64,000 nucleotides of DNA from Amyloporia xantha (lineage: Eukaryota; Basidiomycota; Agaricomycetes; Polyporales; Adustoporiaceae), in assembly GCA_036971615.1 (NCBI GenBank), contig JAYKKR010000047.1:62001-126000 (forward strand). Direction: 5' to 3'. Shown piece after piece: positions 14,652 through 26,558 of the stretch (position 1 is its first letter; every line of letters starts with the position of its first letter). The position numbers and the translations under genes were made by a program. The notes under the pieces were generated by a model, which saw nothing but the letters and a program-made list of their open reading frames with translations, ran no database searches and was not told where the DNA came from.

Positions 14652-16004
14652 CGCCAGCGGCGACAGGATTTTCTTTCCTGGATGGCCTTGTGCGCCGGCA
14701 GTTACGCAGGGGTTTCATCTGCTGGTGTCCAAAGGGGGAAATGCGTTCATGCACTGCCAAGGCGAGACAGGCCGGCGACAGAATTTCGACCATACTAGGC
14801 GCTTCTCATACTGAGCGTCGGCAAAGGTCATTTTTATTTTAAGACAAAGAGAGCATACCCAACTGCTTGAACCGCTGCTTGCACAGCTGCTTGAGCAACG
14901 CTTTGAGCGTACGCCCTGCGATGTTCAAGCGGTGGTCTATGCGTAAGTCACGGTTGAGGTCTGTTGTTGCATTGACCCACTGCATTCCCACACACCCCCG
15001 AATGCGCTGTCCATCTTTCTCTTGCACCATACTAGTGTCAGGTCCTACAAACAGCATTGACATGGCCACCAGCTTGAGCCCTGTGCACCAAAGTTTCCAG
15101 ACCCCGGAATAGGTTGTCTTGCCATCACCATCATGCATTCCACAGCCAATGTTGCTTTCGGGGAGAACCAGATCATTGCCACAGAGCACAGCATTGTGAC
15201 CCCAATCCACTTGCCATGAGGAATAAGTGGTGCTGGAAGGAAGATGAATGGTTGGCCATGGAAAGGGCCGACCTGAAGTTGTGTGGCATTGTGACCCCCA
15301 TCCACATGCCATGACCGCTGCAAATAGGCCTGACTAGCAGTGCCCACCCTCTATGCTCAGTGAGCGGAGGTTGCAGGGTGGCGGCGTGTGGGTTTCAGAT
15401 CAAGTGGCACAGCTATCAAGTCCGTAGGCAAAGGTATGGTTCAAGTTGTATTTTGTTAAGAGACACGATCACGCACCGCGAGATGTCACAAGTAACGTGA
15501 TGTGACACAACTCGATCACGCTGTTGCCATGTCTAGGGCAAAATCCAATTTTAATTGAAAGGGCCAAATCCAGGGTATAGACGGGTTCCGTGCCCAAACG
15601 ATTTGAAATCGCTCTGGCCAGCAGGAAGTTCTATCATATCAGGGCAGAAATGCAAGCCGTTGGTCAGGGCGGTCACCTTTCTTCTTTTGGACTTTCTGCT
15701 TTGCAGTTTACCGTCAGGCCAGAGCTTCATGCAGAATCGTTGCAGATAAGCCAATAGTCAAATACTTGTCCACACATAGATAGTATCACCCGAAACCAAA
15801 TCTATACTACAAGAGCTGTGGCCTTTTTCACTTGGTAGACAAAGATGTTCTCTCATTGGCTCAGACACGTAGACAAAAATGATATATATTTGGCTGACAC
15901 ATCGCGACTCAAGAGGCCCCCACACTAGCCCTCTCTCTGTATTTACAACTTACTGTACATAATGATACACACAGCGTGCATGTTCTATCTCCCGTATCGC
16001 TCAC
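14652..16004. other. Stretch with no gene I can support
   Basis: A minus-strand open frame at 14839-15312 (157 codons) exists, but I recognise nothing in it. Two near-identical 29-bp direct repeats lie at 15191-15219 and 15286-15314, beginning GCATTGTGACCCC and ending TGCCATGA. The rest shows no clear signal. Confidence 0.4.
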
Positions 16005-17480
16005 TGTGGCTGCTCAACTATCAGAAGCTTGAAAGCTGGCCAAATGTTATTTGCTCTCCCTTCTCCTCTTAGTCTCACCGGTGGAAGGTCCCGCTCACGC
16101 ATCCTGTTCACTGGCTCCAAGTCCAAGAGATTGTAAATTGAAAAGTTGTCCTGCATGACCCGTGAGCTTGCAACGACAATTTTTGACGTATCACGCGTAA
16201 ATCGGCTTACATATTATCCACGATCTGTTGCGGCGTCAGCCGTTGCTCCTGGTCGCTGTGCCTGGTTTCAGCCTTCATCAGGACGCTGAGGATGTCCTGC
16301 CCCCGATCGTTGAACGTCCCACGCTCGACGAAGCGCATCGAGAGCTTTTGTCACGATCTCCCTAATCCGGCCCCCGGCCTTGATTGCGGGAAGAGGCAGG
16401 AGGAAGACGGAAGGGCAGGCGCAAATGACGAGCATGGCGATGAAAGCGCCGAAGGTGATCCCACCGTTGATGTGGCCTTCCCAGGAGGCATGTATTTGTT
16501 TCGCTTCCGTGGACTGGCCGGACTTGAAGTCATACCCGAATGCGACGCGGCTGACGATGTCGAGGCTGAGATAAGGGGGTTATGTGAGTTCGCAGGAGTA
16601 TTTCAAGAAGAAGGCAACATCAGACGAACATGCAGCTGGAGGTGTACTGGACAATGTTGACGGGGGCCCCATCGCCATGGGAGAGTATGTGGTTCGTCAG
16701 ACGGCCTTTGAGCTTCATGCAATTCCGACTGTCAGACCACGGTGCGTTCAGGTTGCAGATCACATACCTTTTCTGAACATTCTAACATATCAGCCACCAT
16801 TCCTTTGACTGACTCAGGACTATTAAAAGGTATAAGTATCAAGACATAAGGAGTACGGTCAGCATCATGCCATCCGCTAATAGCACACTCGTAGCGTCCA
16901 ACTCAAGCCATGTGCCGGCATAGTTAAGGCCAATGATACTACATGCAGATGGCCACCTATGTGTGTGCTCACACACTGCGAACATGAGTACTCACGAGAA
17001 TGCGGTGGCAAAAACACGACGCTACTTCTTGTGGTCGTCGCCTTCCGCCCAAACTGGACCCTTTTCCCAGAACATTTGCGACTGGAGGTCTGCACGCGGG
17101 CGACTTCACTGCAGAGGGAGATGAAGAGTGTCAGTCGGAGAGCTCGGCATCAAGCGCTAATTTCAAACGGAACGATGTGCAGCAGATGCTGGATACAAGC
17201 AAAGGGATTAACCGACTCACCGTATTCGTCTGCATGCTGAAAGATATGCAGGACGGCAGCATGATCCGTCACAACAACCTAAAATTGTATGTGAATTACA
17301 CCACAATGAGAAAGCAGCGGAGTACTCATGATGGTCGGGGTGGAAGAGCGCGGCCTTTATCTTGAATACGGACCCACAAAGCGCGGCCCAGCGCACCGCG
17401 TACATTTCCGTTGCCTCTCCTTCGAACACGAGTAACTCATGGCCCACAACCAGCTGGCTATCTCACGGGGCTACAGCGAG
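16005..17480 (-). pseudogene. Cytochrome P450 monooxygenase, pseudogene
   Basis: From the 5' side the reading gives GHELLVFEGEATEMY, FKIKAALFHPD, then a VVVTDHAAVLHIFQHADEY-like piece. After a 103-bp intron comes VKSPACRPPVANVLGKG with PVWAEGDDHKK. A TAG at 17024-17022 stands where P450s have Gln or Arg, before RRVFATAFS. Further on are LDIVSRVAFGYDFKSG, REIVTKALDALRR and FNDRGQDILSVLMKAE. These are the N-terminal sheet, the WAEG-HKxQRR helix C, helix E/F and helix G/H segments of a membrane-bound fungal P450. The heme-binding Cys loop and the ExxR motif are absent, so the 3' half is lost. Confidence 0.75.
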
Positions 17481-19245
17481 CAGGTTATGGAAGGTCAATA
17501 TCCGTTGCTGCTGCCTCTTATTCGGCAGATAAGATTACACGCACCACAGAGTGCCGTCTACGCACGCCGTCAATAACACATTGATAAATGTAGAGAATTG
17601 CAAGAAGCGGCACGCGGATAGTATGCACCCACCTCAATGACAGATTTCCTTGCCGCCTGCAGCGCGTTCCGCATATCTCCATGGTTTCTCAGCGTGATAT
17701 TGCAGCTGTTTGCCCAGGTCGTGTGAATACCTTGGAGCTGACGGTCAACAAGGTGCGAAGGTAAACACCCAGTGACAGCCGCCTATGTGTATTCAAAATC
17801 CGCCCGTGTGCAAAATGGCGCCCACGGCCTCAGCATTGTCCCGACATGTGGGTCCACATAACGTTCTTGCCCTTCGTCTCCTCGCTCACTGGGTACCGTG
17901 GCGTTGTCTGCACTGTCGAGGGAAATGATGTATATTTCCTTTTTACTATGAAGGTGTGGCACAACCTCAATGTATGTTTGTGGCCTGCCAGTGTCGGGTT
18001 GCGCCGCACTGCAACTGGAGATGAACACTGAGTGTCAAAGATTTTGCGGTCAGCATGTTCTATTTACCATACTCGGGCTGTGGAGGCAGTAGTGAAAGTT
18101 CTGTGATCTCGGAGAAGTGCCGCCGCGGCCCTCTGGCTATAGTTCGGGAAAGCGCTTGCAGGTGAGCTGTCAGTATAGTATGATCGGTATCGTGGCCATG
18201 TGAATGCTCTCGGCGTCGTCCGCGTGGCGTGTTCATGTGGTGCACGGTCGGCGTCAGACCTGCCGCCGATTGGACCCGCCCATGCTGCCGCCATGCAGAT
18301 CTCACCACAGCACAGATTGGCCTCCAACTCGCACTGAACTAGCTGTCGTAGTGTCGTCCTTCCGGTTATCTGCTCATGTTCCTTCCTGTTTTGGGAGGTG
18401 GAAAGTCACCAAGGACGGCTGCAGAGATAGAACTGAGCTGAGCTTGCCCTCTGACAGTGTAGACAGCGCGATAATTCACCTCTTTGTTTGACGGGCCATA
18501 TTGGACAATTGTATCGTTATTCATGACGGAGCAGCAGTATTGTTCTCAACCATCGATTATCCTGACAAATAATCATGTACTTGCCAAAATACCGGTATTT
18601 ACATCTAAAAAGGGTGCAATCTTTGAGTATTCTCCCCAATTGACTGATTGTCCCACTTTTGCTTTCGTATGTACTACTGTATACCCAGCATTGATCCATG
18701 CTAATGAGCTGGTCTGAGGCATCGTCAGACGTCGGTTCGGATTCGAGTTCCCCTTTCGCAGCGTATGCACACCTTCGGAACGGGTGAGAGCGCGACTTCG
18801 GCTTAGTTTTGTTTTTCCTATGCCCAGAGTGAAAAGAGGAGTCAAGAGTGGCAAACACTATCAACTGCTCAGTCTTGTCTTGGACTTCCGACAGGAAAGT
18901 GGCTATTGTCTGCAGGCTATCCGCAGAGAGAACCATTGTCCAGGTCGGGAGGGGCGTTCTGCAGAATGGCTGCAATCTCATCCACCGCATTGTTGACAGC
19001 AGAACAGACATGTCTGTGATACAGGAGACACCTTTCCATGAAGTCGAGGGAGGATTCTTGTCAGTGCCCCGATTGGTGGAACCTTTGGACGTTGTAGACA
19101 GAACACAGTTTGGGTTAGAACTGGTACATGAAGAATTGCAACCTGATTCCCTCCAATAAAGCGGGCCATCCCAACATATAAGCAGCCCAATTTGGCAGGC
19201 AATGCAAGCTGATCACTGTTATTACCATTACTGCGACTCATATAC
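17481..19245. other. Stretch with no gene I can support
   Basis: Several open frames on both strands (for example minus 18517-19011, 164 codons) lack recognisable motifs, splice patterns or a consistent codon choice. I see no RNA gene or repeat that I can support. Confidence 0.4.
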
Positions 19246-19557
19246 CTAGATTTCACCACTCACATCTGTGAGTATGGCATGTAACCTCAGCAGCTCCTTC
19301 GTCTTCCGAAGGATCTTGCATTTAACCCAGATATGATAAAAATGAGTCTTCACCACCCCTGGAAAGTGGAAAGTCAGTGAATCTTGCCAAAAAGAATCAA
19401 CACCTGTATCTAGAAACAGATTGTGCATTGGATCAACCACGATCTGGCGACACATACCAAAATACGAAAGGCGAGCGAACTCCAACCATCGAGTTGCATA
19501 CGCTATGACATAATCTTCTCGAGCCTTCGCCGTCGTCAACCTGCGATATGCGGACAT
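19246..19557 (-). pseudogene. Tnp2-like (CMC/KDZ-related) transposase fragment
   Basis: The reading REDYVIAYATRWLEFARLSYF followed by CRQIVVDPMHNLFL, a 45-bp intron at about 19404-19360, and VVKTHFYHIWVKCKILRKTK is the conserved VIDPMHNLFLG block of Tnp2-type transposases. DPMHN carries one of the catalytic Asp residues in that group. Both sides are missing. A weak continuation upstream (WIKQAEKAIPAAFAKN near 19650) may belong to the same element. Confidence 0.65.
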
Positions 19558-19959
19558 ATGCTCACGGTGCTCCTTGTTCCGTCATGGCTTGAAGCCTATA
19601 CGGATGTCACCCAGTGCGCGGATATACCATTTCTGTACTCACCGTTTTTGGCGAACGCTGCTGGTATGGCCTTCTCAGCCTGCTTGATCCAGTCACGGGT
19701 GCAAAAGTATGTATGCTGGTGAGACCCGATCCTTCTACCTTGTGTGCCGCCAGTTTGTCAAACATGACTCCCACTAGCACAATCCACCCACGGCGCCCCT
19801 GCGGATACTCGAGTAGAATGACAGCACTGAGAAAAGATCAGTAATGGATCCTGGTGCAGTACTACCGCGACTTCACTGACTATATGGTTACACGCTGACA
19901 AAGAGTCTCCTCCATCTACACCATACTGACAAGTAACGCAATAACCACTCATGTTCACA

Positions 19960-21180
19960 ATCCAATCCAGGGAAAAAATACACACATTTACAAGCTTATC
20001 CCTCTCCGCCTTGAGCAAGTTCTGCACCGGGATACCCGTGGCCTTCGCCACGACGCGCGCAATGTCGTCCGACGTCACGCGGTCATGGAGCATTGTCAGC
20101 GGACCTGCCGCCTCGCCTTCGGCGCGCTCAGGCTCAGCAGGCAGCTGGCGCTCGAGCTCGGGGATAGTCGCGAAGCGCAGCTGCGACGCCCGCTCATACT
20201 GGCCCTGCCACTGCGCGACTTCGAGCTTGTGCTTCACTTGCTCGAGCCGTCGCTTGATGTCCTTCATGCCCTGCAGTTGGGCGCGTTCTAAACACAAAAA
20301 AGCGTAGAGCAATAAGCGACAGCAGACTTTCGACGACCCGCCAGGTACCTCTCGGCGAAGGGCTAGTACACACCTGCTTGCCAAATGTTCGTCAGGCGTG
20401 CCGCCTCGGTGCGCTTCTCCTGCAGCACTTCTTCGACCTTTGTCCACCGCTCCACACTGAACACGTCCGACTCGTTCCGCAGACTCTCGCGCTCGAGTGT
20501 CACGATATCGCGGTCGAGCGTGTCCAGCTCATCGGGCTTCGACTCTTATGCGAGTGGGAGTGGATCAGAATTGTGCAGAGACACTCGGATGTAGGACGCT
20601 CATCAGTGACAAGAGCTCCGTTATTGGTGCTTCAGACCACGCAGTATCGAGATAGTTGCCTCTACGGTGGGTTCGTCGATCTGTACCGGCTGGAGTCGTC
20701 ATTCTAGCGCAGCATCTTTGCCAATTGTTTTGTGGTACTCGCCAGCTGCAGTGAGAATCATGAAGTTAGCCATGAAGCTTCGCGGCAGCTAGGAGGAGAT
20801 ATAACACAAGCAGAGATTATGAAGGCAAGGTGAAACCTTGTTCCTAGAGAAAAGGGAATACTTACGAGTCGTGGCCCCCTACCAGCTGCAACCCGTGCGC
20901 AAGAGCAGGCTTAATCGTCTGGCCCGCGTCGATGCTCCCCTCTGCCTTTCCCAAATTGAAGAGAGTATCTAAATTCGTCAATAAGTGTTAGATCACGAAT
21001 TGTATAATACTAGAGTAAACGACACGTACGGACTTCGTCAATGAAGCAGATTTCGTTGTCAGCCTGCAGATGGACATAACTATCAGCATCGTGAGAGGAG
21101 CTACACAAGGGTACCTACCTCGTCTTCGATGTCTTTGATGAGGGCCTTGAATTTCTCTTCAAATTGCCCGCGAATACCCC
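19960..21180 (-). pseudogene. HSP104/ClpB-type disaggregase, internal pseudogene fragment
   Basis: Exon pieces in order: GIRGQFEEKFKALIKDIEDE (21176-21120), ADNEICFIDEV with a Walker B DE motif, TLFNLGKAEGSIDAGQTIKP, LQPVQIDEPTVEATISILRG, SKPDELDTLDRDIVTLE with the start of the coiled-coil middle domain, and MLHDRVTSDDIARVVAKATG with IPVQNLL at the start of NBD2. Introns are recognisable. A run of five G near 20895 gives a frameshift, and TGA at 20701-20699 replaces the first Arg of the ERRFQPV motif. About 100 residues between the sensor region and the middle domain are deleted. Walker A of both ATPase domains is absent, so the fragment is not functional. Both HSP104 and mitochondrial HSP78 fit. 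Confidence 0.75.
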
Positions 21181-21189
21181 ATCGCAGTA

Positions 21190-21619
21190 ATGACATCTAC
21201 CACTGCAGTACCGAAGAATATGAAGGCCCTCGGCGTGCAAGAGGTAAGGCCTGCTACCCGTAGTGTACTTGAGATGCTGACACACAGCGCGCACAGGGCA
21301 AGAAGGCCGTGGTGCAAGACCGTCCCACCCATGGGAGACGACAGCATCCTCGTCAAGACCGTCGCCGTCGCACAGAACCCCACAGACTGGAAATGTGCGC
21401 CGCCGCCATTCCCTCCCTCGCTCGGCCTCACTCACCGTGTCCTCCTCCAGTCATCAACTTCGTTCAAAGGGCAGGCACGATCCTCTGCTGCGACTGGTCC
21501 GGCTACGTCGTGCAGACCGGCAAGGATGCCACGCCCAATGTGGGCGAGCACGTCGCGGGCTTCGTCCAGGGCGGGACGTTTGTCGGTAGCGGGGTATACG
21601 CTGAGTACGTCCGGACGCA
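21190..21619 (+). pseudogene. Zinc-type alcohol dehydrogenase / enoyl reductase (MDR), 5' fragment
   Basis: The ATG at 21190 starts MTSTTAVPKNMKALGVQE, followed by a GT-AG intron to about 21288. Then come KKAVVQDRP, a frameshift near 21329, DDSILVKTVAVAQNPTDWK, an intron, and INFVQRAGTIL, SGYVVQTGKDA, NVGEHVAGFVQGGTFVG and AEYVRTH. This is the GroES-like N-terminal domain of medium-chain dehydrogenases of the fungal trans-enoyl-reductase/ToxD-like type. It stops at the Mutator-like element inserted at 21620, and no NAD(P)-binding domain follows on the far side, so the gene was already truncated or has since lost that part. Confidence 0.7.
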
Positions 21620-22433
21620 CAGGCTCCTCTCCATCCGTCTTCGAGTGGCAGAGGAAACTCATCCGAGTATTTCCCAATATGTACTAGTTTATTGATATCT
21701 CTAATCCACGTGTCAAATCTCTCTCAAACCCCGCCAACTTTATTTTCCTCTACCACTCTGCGACGGCTGGCACAAAACATTTGTCAACAGCATCAGCCAC
21801 AGCACCGGAGCATGAAAAGAACATTAGAAATTTGTTGACCTAACCCTAGCTCAAGGAGAAATATGGTTTCCAAGTCTCATTTTGGGAGATGCTCACGTGC
21901 TTTGACTTTGCAATCAATAACGTCGGACAACGCTCGGCGCTCGCCTCTACGAGCAGATTGCGCATGTTGCTCATGTACGAAGTATATCTCGAACATCAAC
22001 ATCACATTTTCTGCTTTCCTCACTACAAGGCTCCGCTTGGAGCACCCGGGATCTCGCCGCCGTCTTCACCTACAGTCTCGAGGTCAATGAGTTAGTAACA
22101 GAAGTCAATGAATGGCACTTCGGAGTAGATATGTTTCGTATCAAGGGGTTGCGCACTGATGATAGAGCGAACAACCATTGCAAACAACACTGTTACATAA
22201 TCAATGTTTGAAAGACGTTTATTTCATCCTCCGACTTGTGGCTGACGTTGTTGACAAATGTTTTGTGCCAGCCGTCGCAGAGTGGTAGAGGAAAATAAAG
22301 TTGGCGGGGTTTGGGAGAGATTGGACACGTGGATTACAGATTTGAAGAAACTAGTACATATTGGGAAACAACGATATTGGGATGAGTTTCCTCTACCACT
22401 CGGAGACGGATGGAGAGGAGCCTGCCGGACGCA
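21611..22433. mobile_element. Mutator-like non-autonomous element (21620-22424) with 9-bp target duplication
   Basis: The 805-bp element begins CAGGCTCCTCTCCATCCGTC and ends with its reverse complement. The inverted repeats are about 180 bp and roughly 85-90% alike (21620-21801 against 22424-22240). The flanks 21611-21619 and 22425-22433 are both CCGGACGCA. A 9-bp duplication with long inverted repeats is the mark of the Mutator (MULE) superfamily. Each arm also contains an internal palindrome: CCGTCNNCGAGTGGYAGAGG near its outer end and the complement near its inner end. No transposase frame is present, so it depends on an element elsewhere. Confidence 0.85.
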
Positions 22434-22631
22434 ACCATTTCCCGGATTCCGAGCATTTCCGCATCATGTGCTTTACAACCTCAATCATGTGACTCCTGCT
22501 CGATGTTCCAAATGACCCAGAATGTCCTGTCCACGGGGAAGTTCGTTCGCCGAACATGGGACACCGAACATAGAACGTCACATAGCGACACGCCTGTGAC
22601 TACCACACCACCAGGCATGATTCCGGGGACA

Positions 22632-22657
22632 TGTTCACGGAACATGTTCCGTGAACA
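22632..22657. repeat. Perfect 26-bp palindrome
   Basis: The sequence reads TGTTCACGGAACA and then its exact reverse complement, with no spacer. Its function is unknown. Confidence 0.9.
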
Positions 22658-22718
22658 AATCTCCCAGCGGATAGGACGTTCTCCGTTGGATGCGGAGGGC
22701 ATATCTGAGATGGCGTTA

Positions 22719-22744
22719 CCTTATCAGGAACATTCCTGATAAGG
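22719..22744. repeat. Perfect inverted repeat, 12-bp arms with a 2-bp spacer
   Basis: The left arm is CCTTATCAGGAA, the spacer is CA, and the right arm is the exact complement. It lies 61 bp after the first palindrome and has the same overall length. Confidence 0.9.
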
Positions 22745-23827
22745 CAGTTTGTTGGCTTTTCCTATGGGCGTCTTGGTCTGATTGTGCGCCTAACTCTAAA
22801 CCGTCGACTTCCTCCTAAGACCATGCCATTCAAAAAAGAGGAATCTCCTATATCTATAGCTAACCTACTTTTGGGCATCATTCCTGGTGCAACCTCATGG
22901 TTTGAAGCAAAGTCTGAGAGCCCTAGCCTCTCAGAACAATTCCTCCCCCTTCCTGCAACCCTGCACCCATGCCACCGACGTCATCCCCGGAAGAAGTTGC
23001 TTCCAGCTCAGTATCACAGGCCACTACACAGCCACCGACACCGCCTACGTCCCTTATCCAGCCTCCGCACACCCAAACGCCGATAGGCTGTTGCAATTAC
23101 ATCATCCTCTCTTCTGGATCAGGTTCACTCCTAGCATGCTGGAATGTACATGGAAGCGTGGTGAGCCCCTGTGTAAGCCCAGTGCTTACAACAACATCCA
23201 ACCTCACTATGACATCACACAGGACCCCTGACGATAGGAGGGCAGGCCTGATCCCAGATTGGATGATTTTGCCCTTTTTGTACAGACAAAATCCATGATT
23301 TTTGTATGGAAAACATGAGGCCATCAGCCGTTTTGAAAGCAAATGTCCCTGAACTTTGAAGGGTAATTATAACTTTCGAGCTCAGCTTGCGCCTGATGGC
23401 GGCAGATTTTGTCCGAATTGCAAAATCAGGCCTTAGGCCTCAAAAGTTGTGACTCTCGCCGCTTCGCGACAACCGGCGGACCCAATGACACTCATCTCGG
23501 CATAATGACCTCATTCTCGCTTTTGTGTTTACTCAGACTCATGTACCACGACGCGCGAGTGCGTAGTCGCACGTCCTAGGGGTGAGGGGAGTTTCGATGG
23601 ACAGCAGAGGACTGCTGGCTTCCCACTGGGTAAGAACTGCAGGTCAGGAGATGCCAGGCACTCCGAGCGGTGGGTTTAGATCCTCTCCCCTTGCCTTGAA
23701 CGGGCAGGGACCGCAGCTACGAGTCCGCCGCTCATGTGCCGTTACTATACACTACTAATGTCTGTATTCATGTTTATTGTTTTACTTCTCACCGCCCATT
23801 CGCTTTGCAGGGCCTTACTACTCGTCT

Positions 23828-26558
23828 CCCAGGCTTTGGATGGGGCAACCCATACTCTGCCTAATAACGGGCCCTCCCCTTGTGGGAGGAACTGATGGAC
23901 GAGCTGCTAATAACACGAACTACGGGCCCTCGAGACCCGCTACACCCATTAATGATATCCGTAACCTGCCTACAGACCTAGACTTAATGCCCACAAGGAA
24001 GCATAGAACAACGGCAAATACCGGCCTCCTCCCAGGAGCGACCATAATAGATACACACCGTAATAGCAACCAGCGCGCGCATCTTAGAACAGCAGCGGAT
24101 GGTAATGTAATACCCCACTTGTATTCAAGGGAAGTCAACGCGAGAGAGACCGCGGCACGAGAGAACCGGGCAGAAGTGATAAGCGTGACGGAGAGGACCG
24201 CGCAAGGTACGGCTGGCTCTGAGAACGCTAAGACATCACAGAGGTCAACCAGGGGAGTCAAGTCGAGTCGACTGCCGTCAACGACCAGCGGAAGTAGCGA
24301 CAGGAACCCTACGTGGGACGAGGAGGTCTGCGAGATGGACTCGAGTCGGCCGTTGGACGAGGATGCAGCGGGACCGCCAGCTCAAGAAGATGATAGCATG
24401 GGGAGGTACTCCCCATCGCCGAGTGAGTACGAGATAAGAGAGGAACGGGAGGAGCGGGAGGTAGCGAGACTACAAGAGTCTGTTCGGGCATGCCTACAGG
24501 GAGCAGCAGATGCGGCGGAGACGCTGTCGGAGCATGGGGTCTTCATCGACAATCCACAGCTGAGTGACCTAATGAGACGGGTCTCGTCATTGGTCCAAGA
24601 GCAAGCTGAAGAGATATCCACAGACAAAGAAGCCCGCATTAGGAAAACAGATTATGAGAGGAGAGAGGCCGACGACCGGATTGCGCCTGCCGTCGAACGC
24701 AGGTTTGAACGAATGGAAGTCATGCTCCAAAAGATTATGGACAGTGACAGGATATGCACACCACTGGTAACGCAGACAGTACACACCCCAGCGCTGACAT
24801 CCCCGAAGGCACCAGTGGCGCGACAACAGGAAGCCAAGCCACGGAACGAGACAGCACAAGGACCGACCTACAGCCCGAAATACACACCGCCGATCAACCC
24901 GTTGAAGAAAAACAATGCAGCACGTCTCATCATCAAACTCCGGAACCCAATACCTACGGAGCGGCGAATCACATCAATACGGGTACGGGACCAAATCAAT
25001 GCGATCCTGAGGCCGCTACTCAACCCGACAGGACACTCCATTAATGGTATTGACTGGACCATACAAGGTAACATCATCGTGTTTGCTGGCGAGGGCGTGA
25101 CAGCGGAGCGCATAGCACCACACACGGCTCAGTTCATTCGTTTATTGATCGGAGATGCTGAATGGACGGCAGCAGCTGACACTAAATGGTGGAAGCTCCA
25201 ACTTACAGGAGTACTCGTACACAACGAGTATTGGGAATCCGATGAGTCATCCTCATTAACTCCCGATGAAATATGCTCAGAATTTTATAGCTATAATCAA
25301 GTATTGGCGAACACCGAAATGGCTGCCCCACCGCGGTGGATGGCGAACCCGGATGCCCTTCATGAGAAGCCCCGAGGCTCCAAGGGATCGGTGGTACTCG
25401 CGTTTCGGAAACAAGAAGATGCACAAATGGTCATTGATCACGGGGGGCGTACCTATTCAACGCGTTTTGCAAGGCTCGCCCATATGTCGATATCCCACCC
25501 CTATACCCTTGTGAGAATTGTTGGAAGCTTGACCACCCGACACGACACTGCCGACAACCGTCAGTTTGCCGCATATGCGGTGAACGTCACCATACTGCGA
25601 CTCACCTCTGTCTCACCTGCAATGTAACGGAATCATGCGAACACCGCCAACTGCACTGCACCAACTGCGACGGCGACCACTCGGCAGACTTCCGTGGATG
25701 CTCCTACCGCCTACGCTACAAAGGCCAGACAATCAAGGCGGCGCCAAAGGTTCTCGGCAGTGTAGGTACTAGACCGGCCAAGCAAAAGCCAAAGAAACGG
25801 AAAGCAACGAAAGCGGCAGCCACGACAGATCCGAGTAGCGGGGCTAGCGGGGTAAGGCCAGAGACTGGTGCTGACTCGACCGATAGCCCGACGCCGGCAG
25901 AAGCGGCAGTGGTAAGGCCCGCCAAAGCTACGTACCCTGCGGAAGGGTTCTCCAGAACACCCCGTGTGGGCGTACCCAGTCAAGCTGAACGGGTAAGGCA
26001 AGGAAAGGCCGCACGAGAGGCAGAACGGACGGCGCCTAACCTTGTTGACATGCAGCCTGAGATACAGGTCGTCATTAGGGCTGCTCAATTCTGCTCGCTC
26101 GGTGCGCGCTCGTCTGACTACCTACCCGTTTTGGCCGTTTCCACTCAGCAGCCACGGCAAGCAGAACAGGTTGGGTCCTGGTATGGGTGAAGGTTTCTCT
26201 GACTGCAGGCTTGGCCAAAAAATTAGGAAAAGTCATTAGCATTTTTGTACATGTATCCATAGCCTGTACGAAAGGTTTGGGCACGAGAATGGCTCGCACA
26301 CGTCAGGAAATAATACACCTACACCCTGTGCAGCTGATGCAGCGCGCTCGGATTTAGCCGTGTCCGAGTAGCCTAAACAAGGAGGTGCTTGAGTGAGTGC
26401 GCACCAAGCGAGCAGAATTGAGCAGCCCTATTGACGAAGAGGGCATACCGATTACACCGATCGCCACTACGACACGGTGGAGCACAAGCTCTTCGTCCCT
26501 CGCAGGATGGGACAAAACCAGCAACGCCGCAGCGCTCACAGGCCCGTCCGAATGTTAG
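23828..26558 (+). pseudogene. LINE ORF1 (gag-like protein with CCHC zinc knuckles), frameshifted and split by a MITE
   Basis: The first in-frame ATG region is near 23840 (MGQPILCLITG). The protein is charged and low complexity, then has a compact domain near 24900-25450. One lost base near 25475 shifts the frame. Beyond it follow CENCWKLDHPTRHC (CX2CX4HX4C), CRICGERHHTATHLC and CTNCDGDHSADFRGC, three Cys/His knuckles for RNA binding, then a Lys-rich tail. The MITE at 26077-26429 interrupts the tail. Removing it with one ATT restores EIQVVI followed by DEEGIPITPIATTT, ending at TAG 26556-26558. The host reading frame is therefore known on both sides of the insertion. Confidence 0.75.
26074..26432. 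mobile_element. MITE-1 copy A (26077-26429) inside LINE ORF1, TSD ATT
   Basis: The 353-bp element starts AGGGCTGCTCAATTCTGCTC and ends with its complement; the inverted ends match over about 30 bp. ATT flanks both sides (26074-26076 and 26430-26432). Removing the element plus one ATT restores the LINE reading frame. A three-base duplication and short inverted ends fit a PIF/Harbinger-derived MITE, although ATT is not the usual TTA/TAA. Confidence 0.85.

Larger units (their letters stand above)
22434..23479. other. Stretch without a gene; holds two perfect palindromes
   Basis: No coding region is supported. At 22518-22545 lies a 28-bp block beginning CAGAATGTCCTGTCCACGGG that recurs almost unchanged at 41018-41045. 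Two 26-bp palindromes follow and are listed separately. Confidence 0.5.

Noticed and set aside
14839..15312. 157-codon minus-strand frame
   Set aside because: There are no recognisable motifs, and it contains the two 29-bp direct repeats, which suggests repeat-derived DNA rather than a gene.
18517..19011. 164-codon minus-strand frame
   Set aside because: There is no family similarity that I can see, no splice context, and an ordinary length for chance open frames in this GC range.
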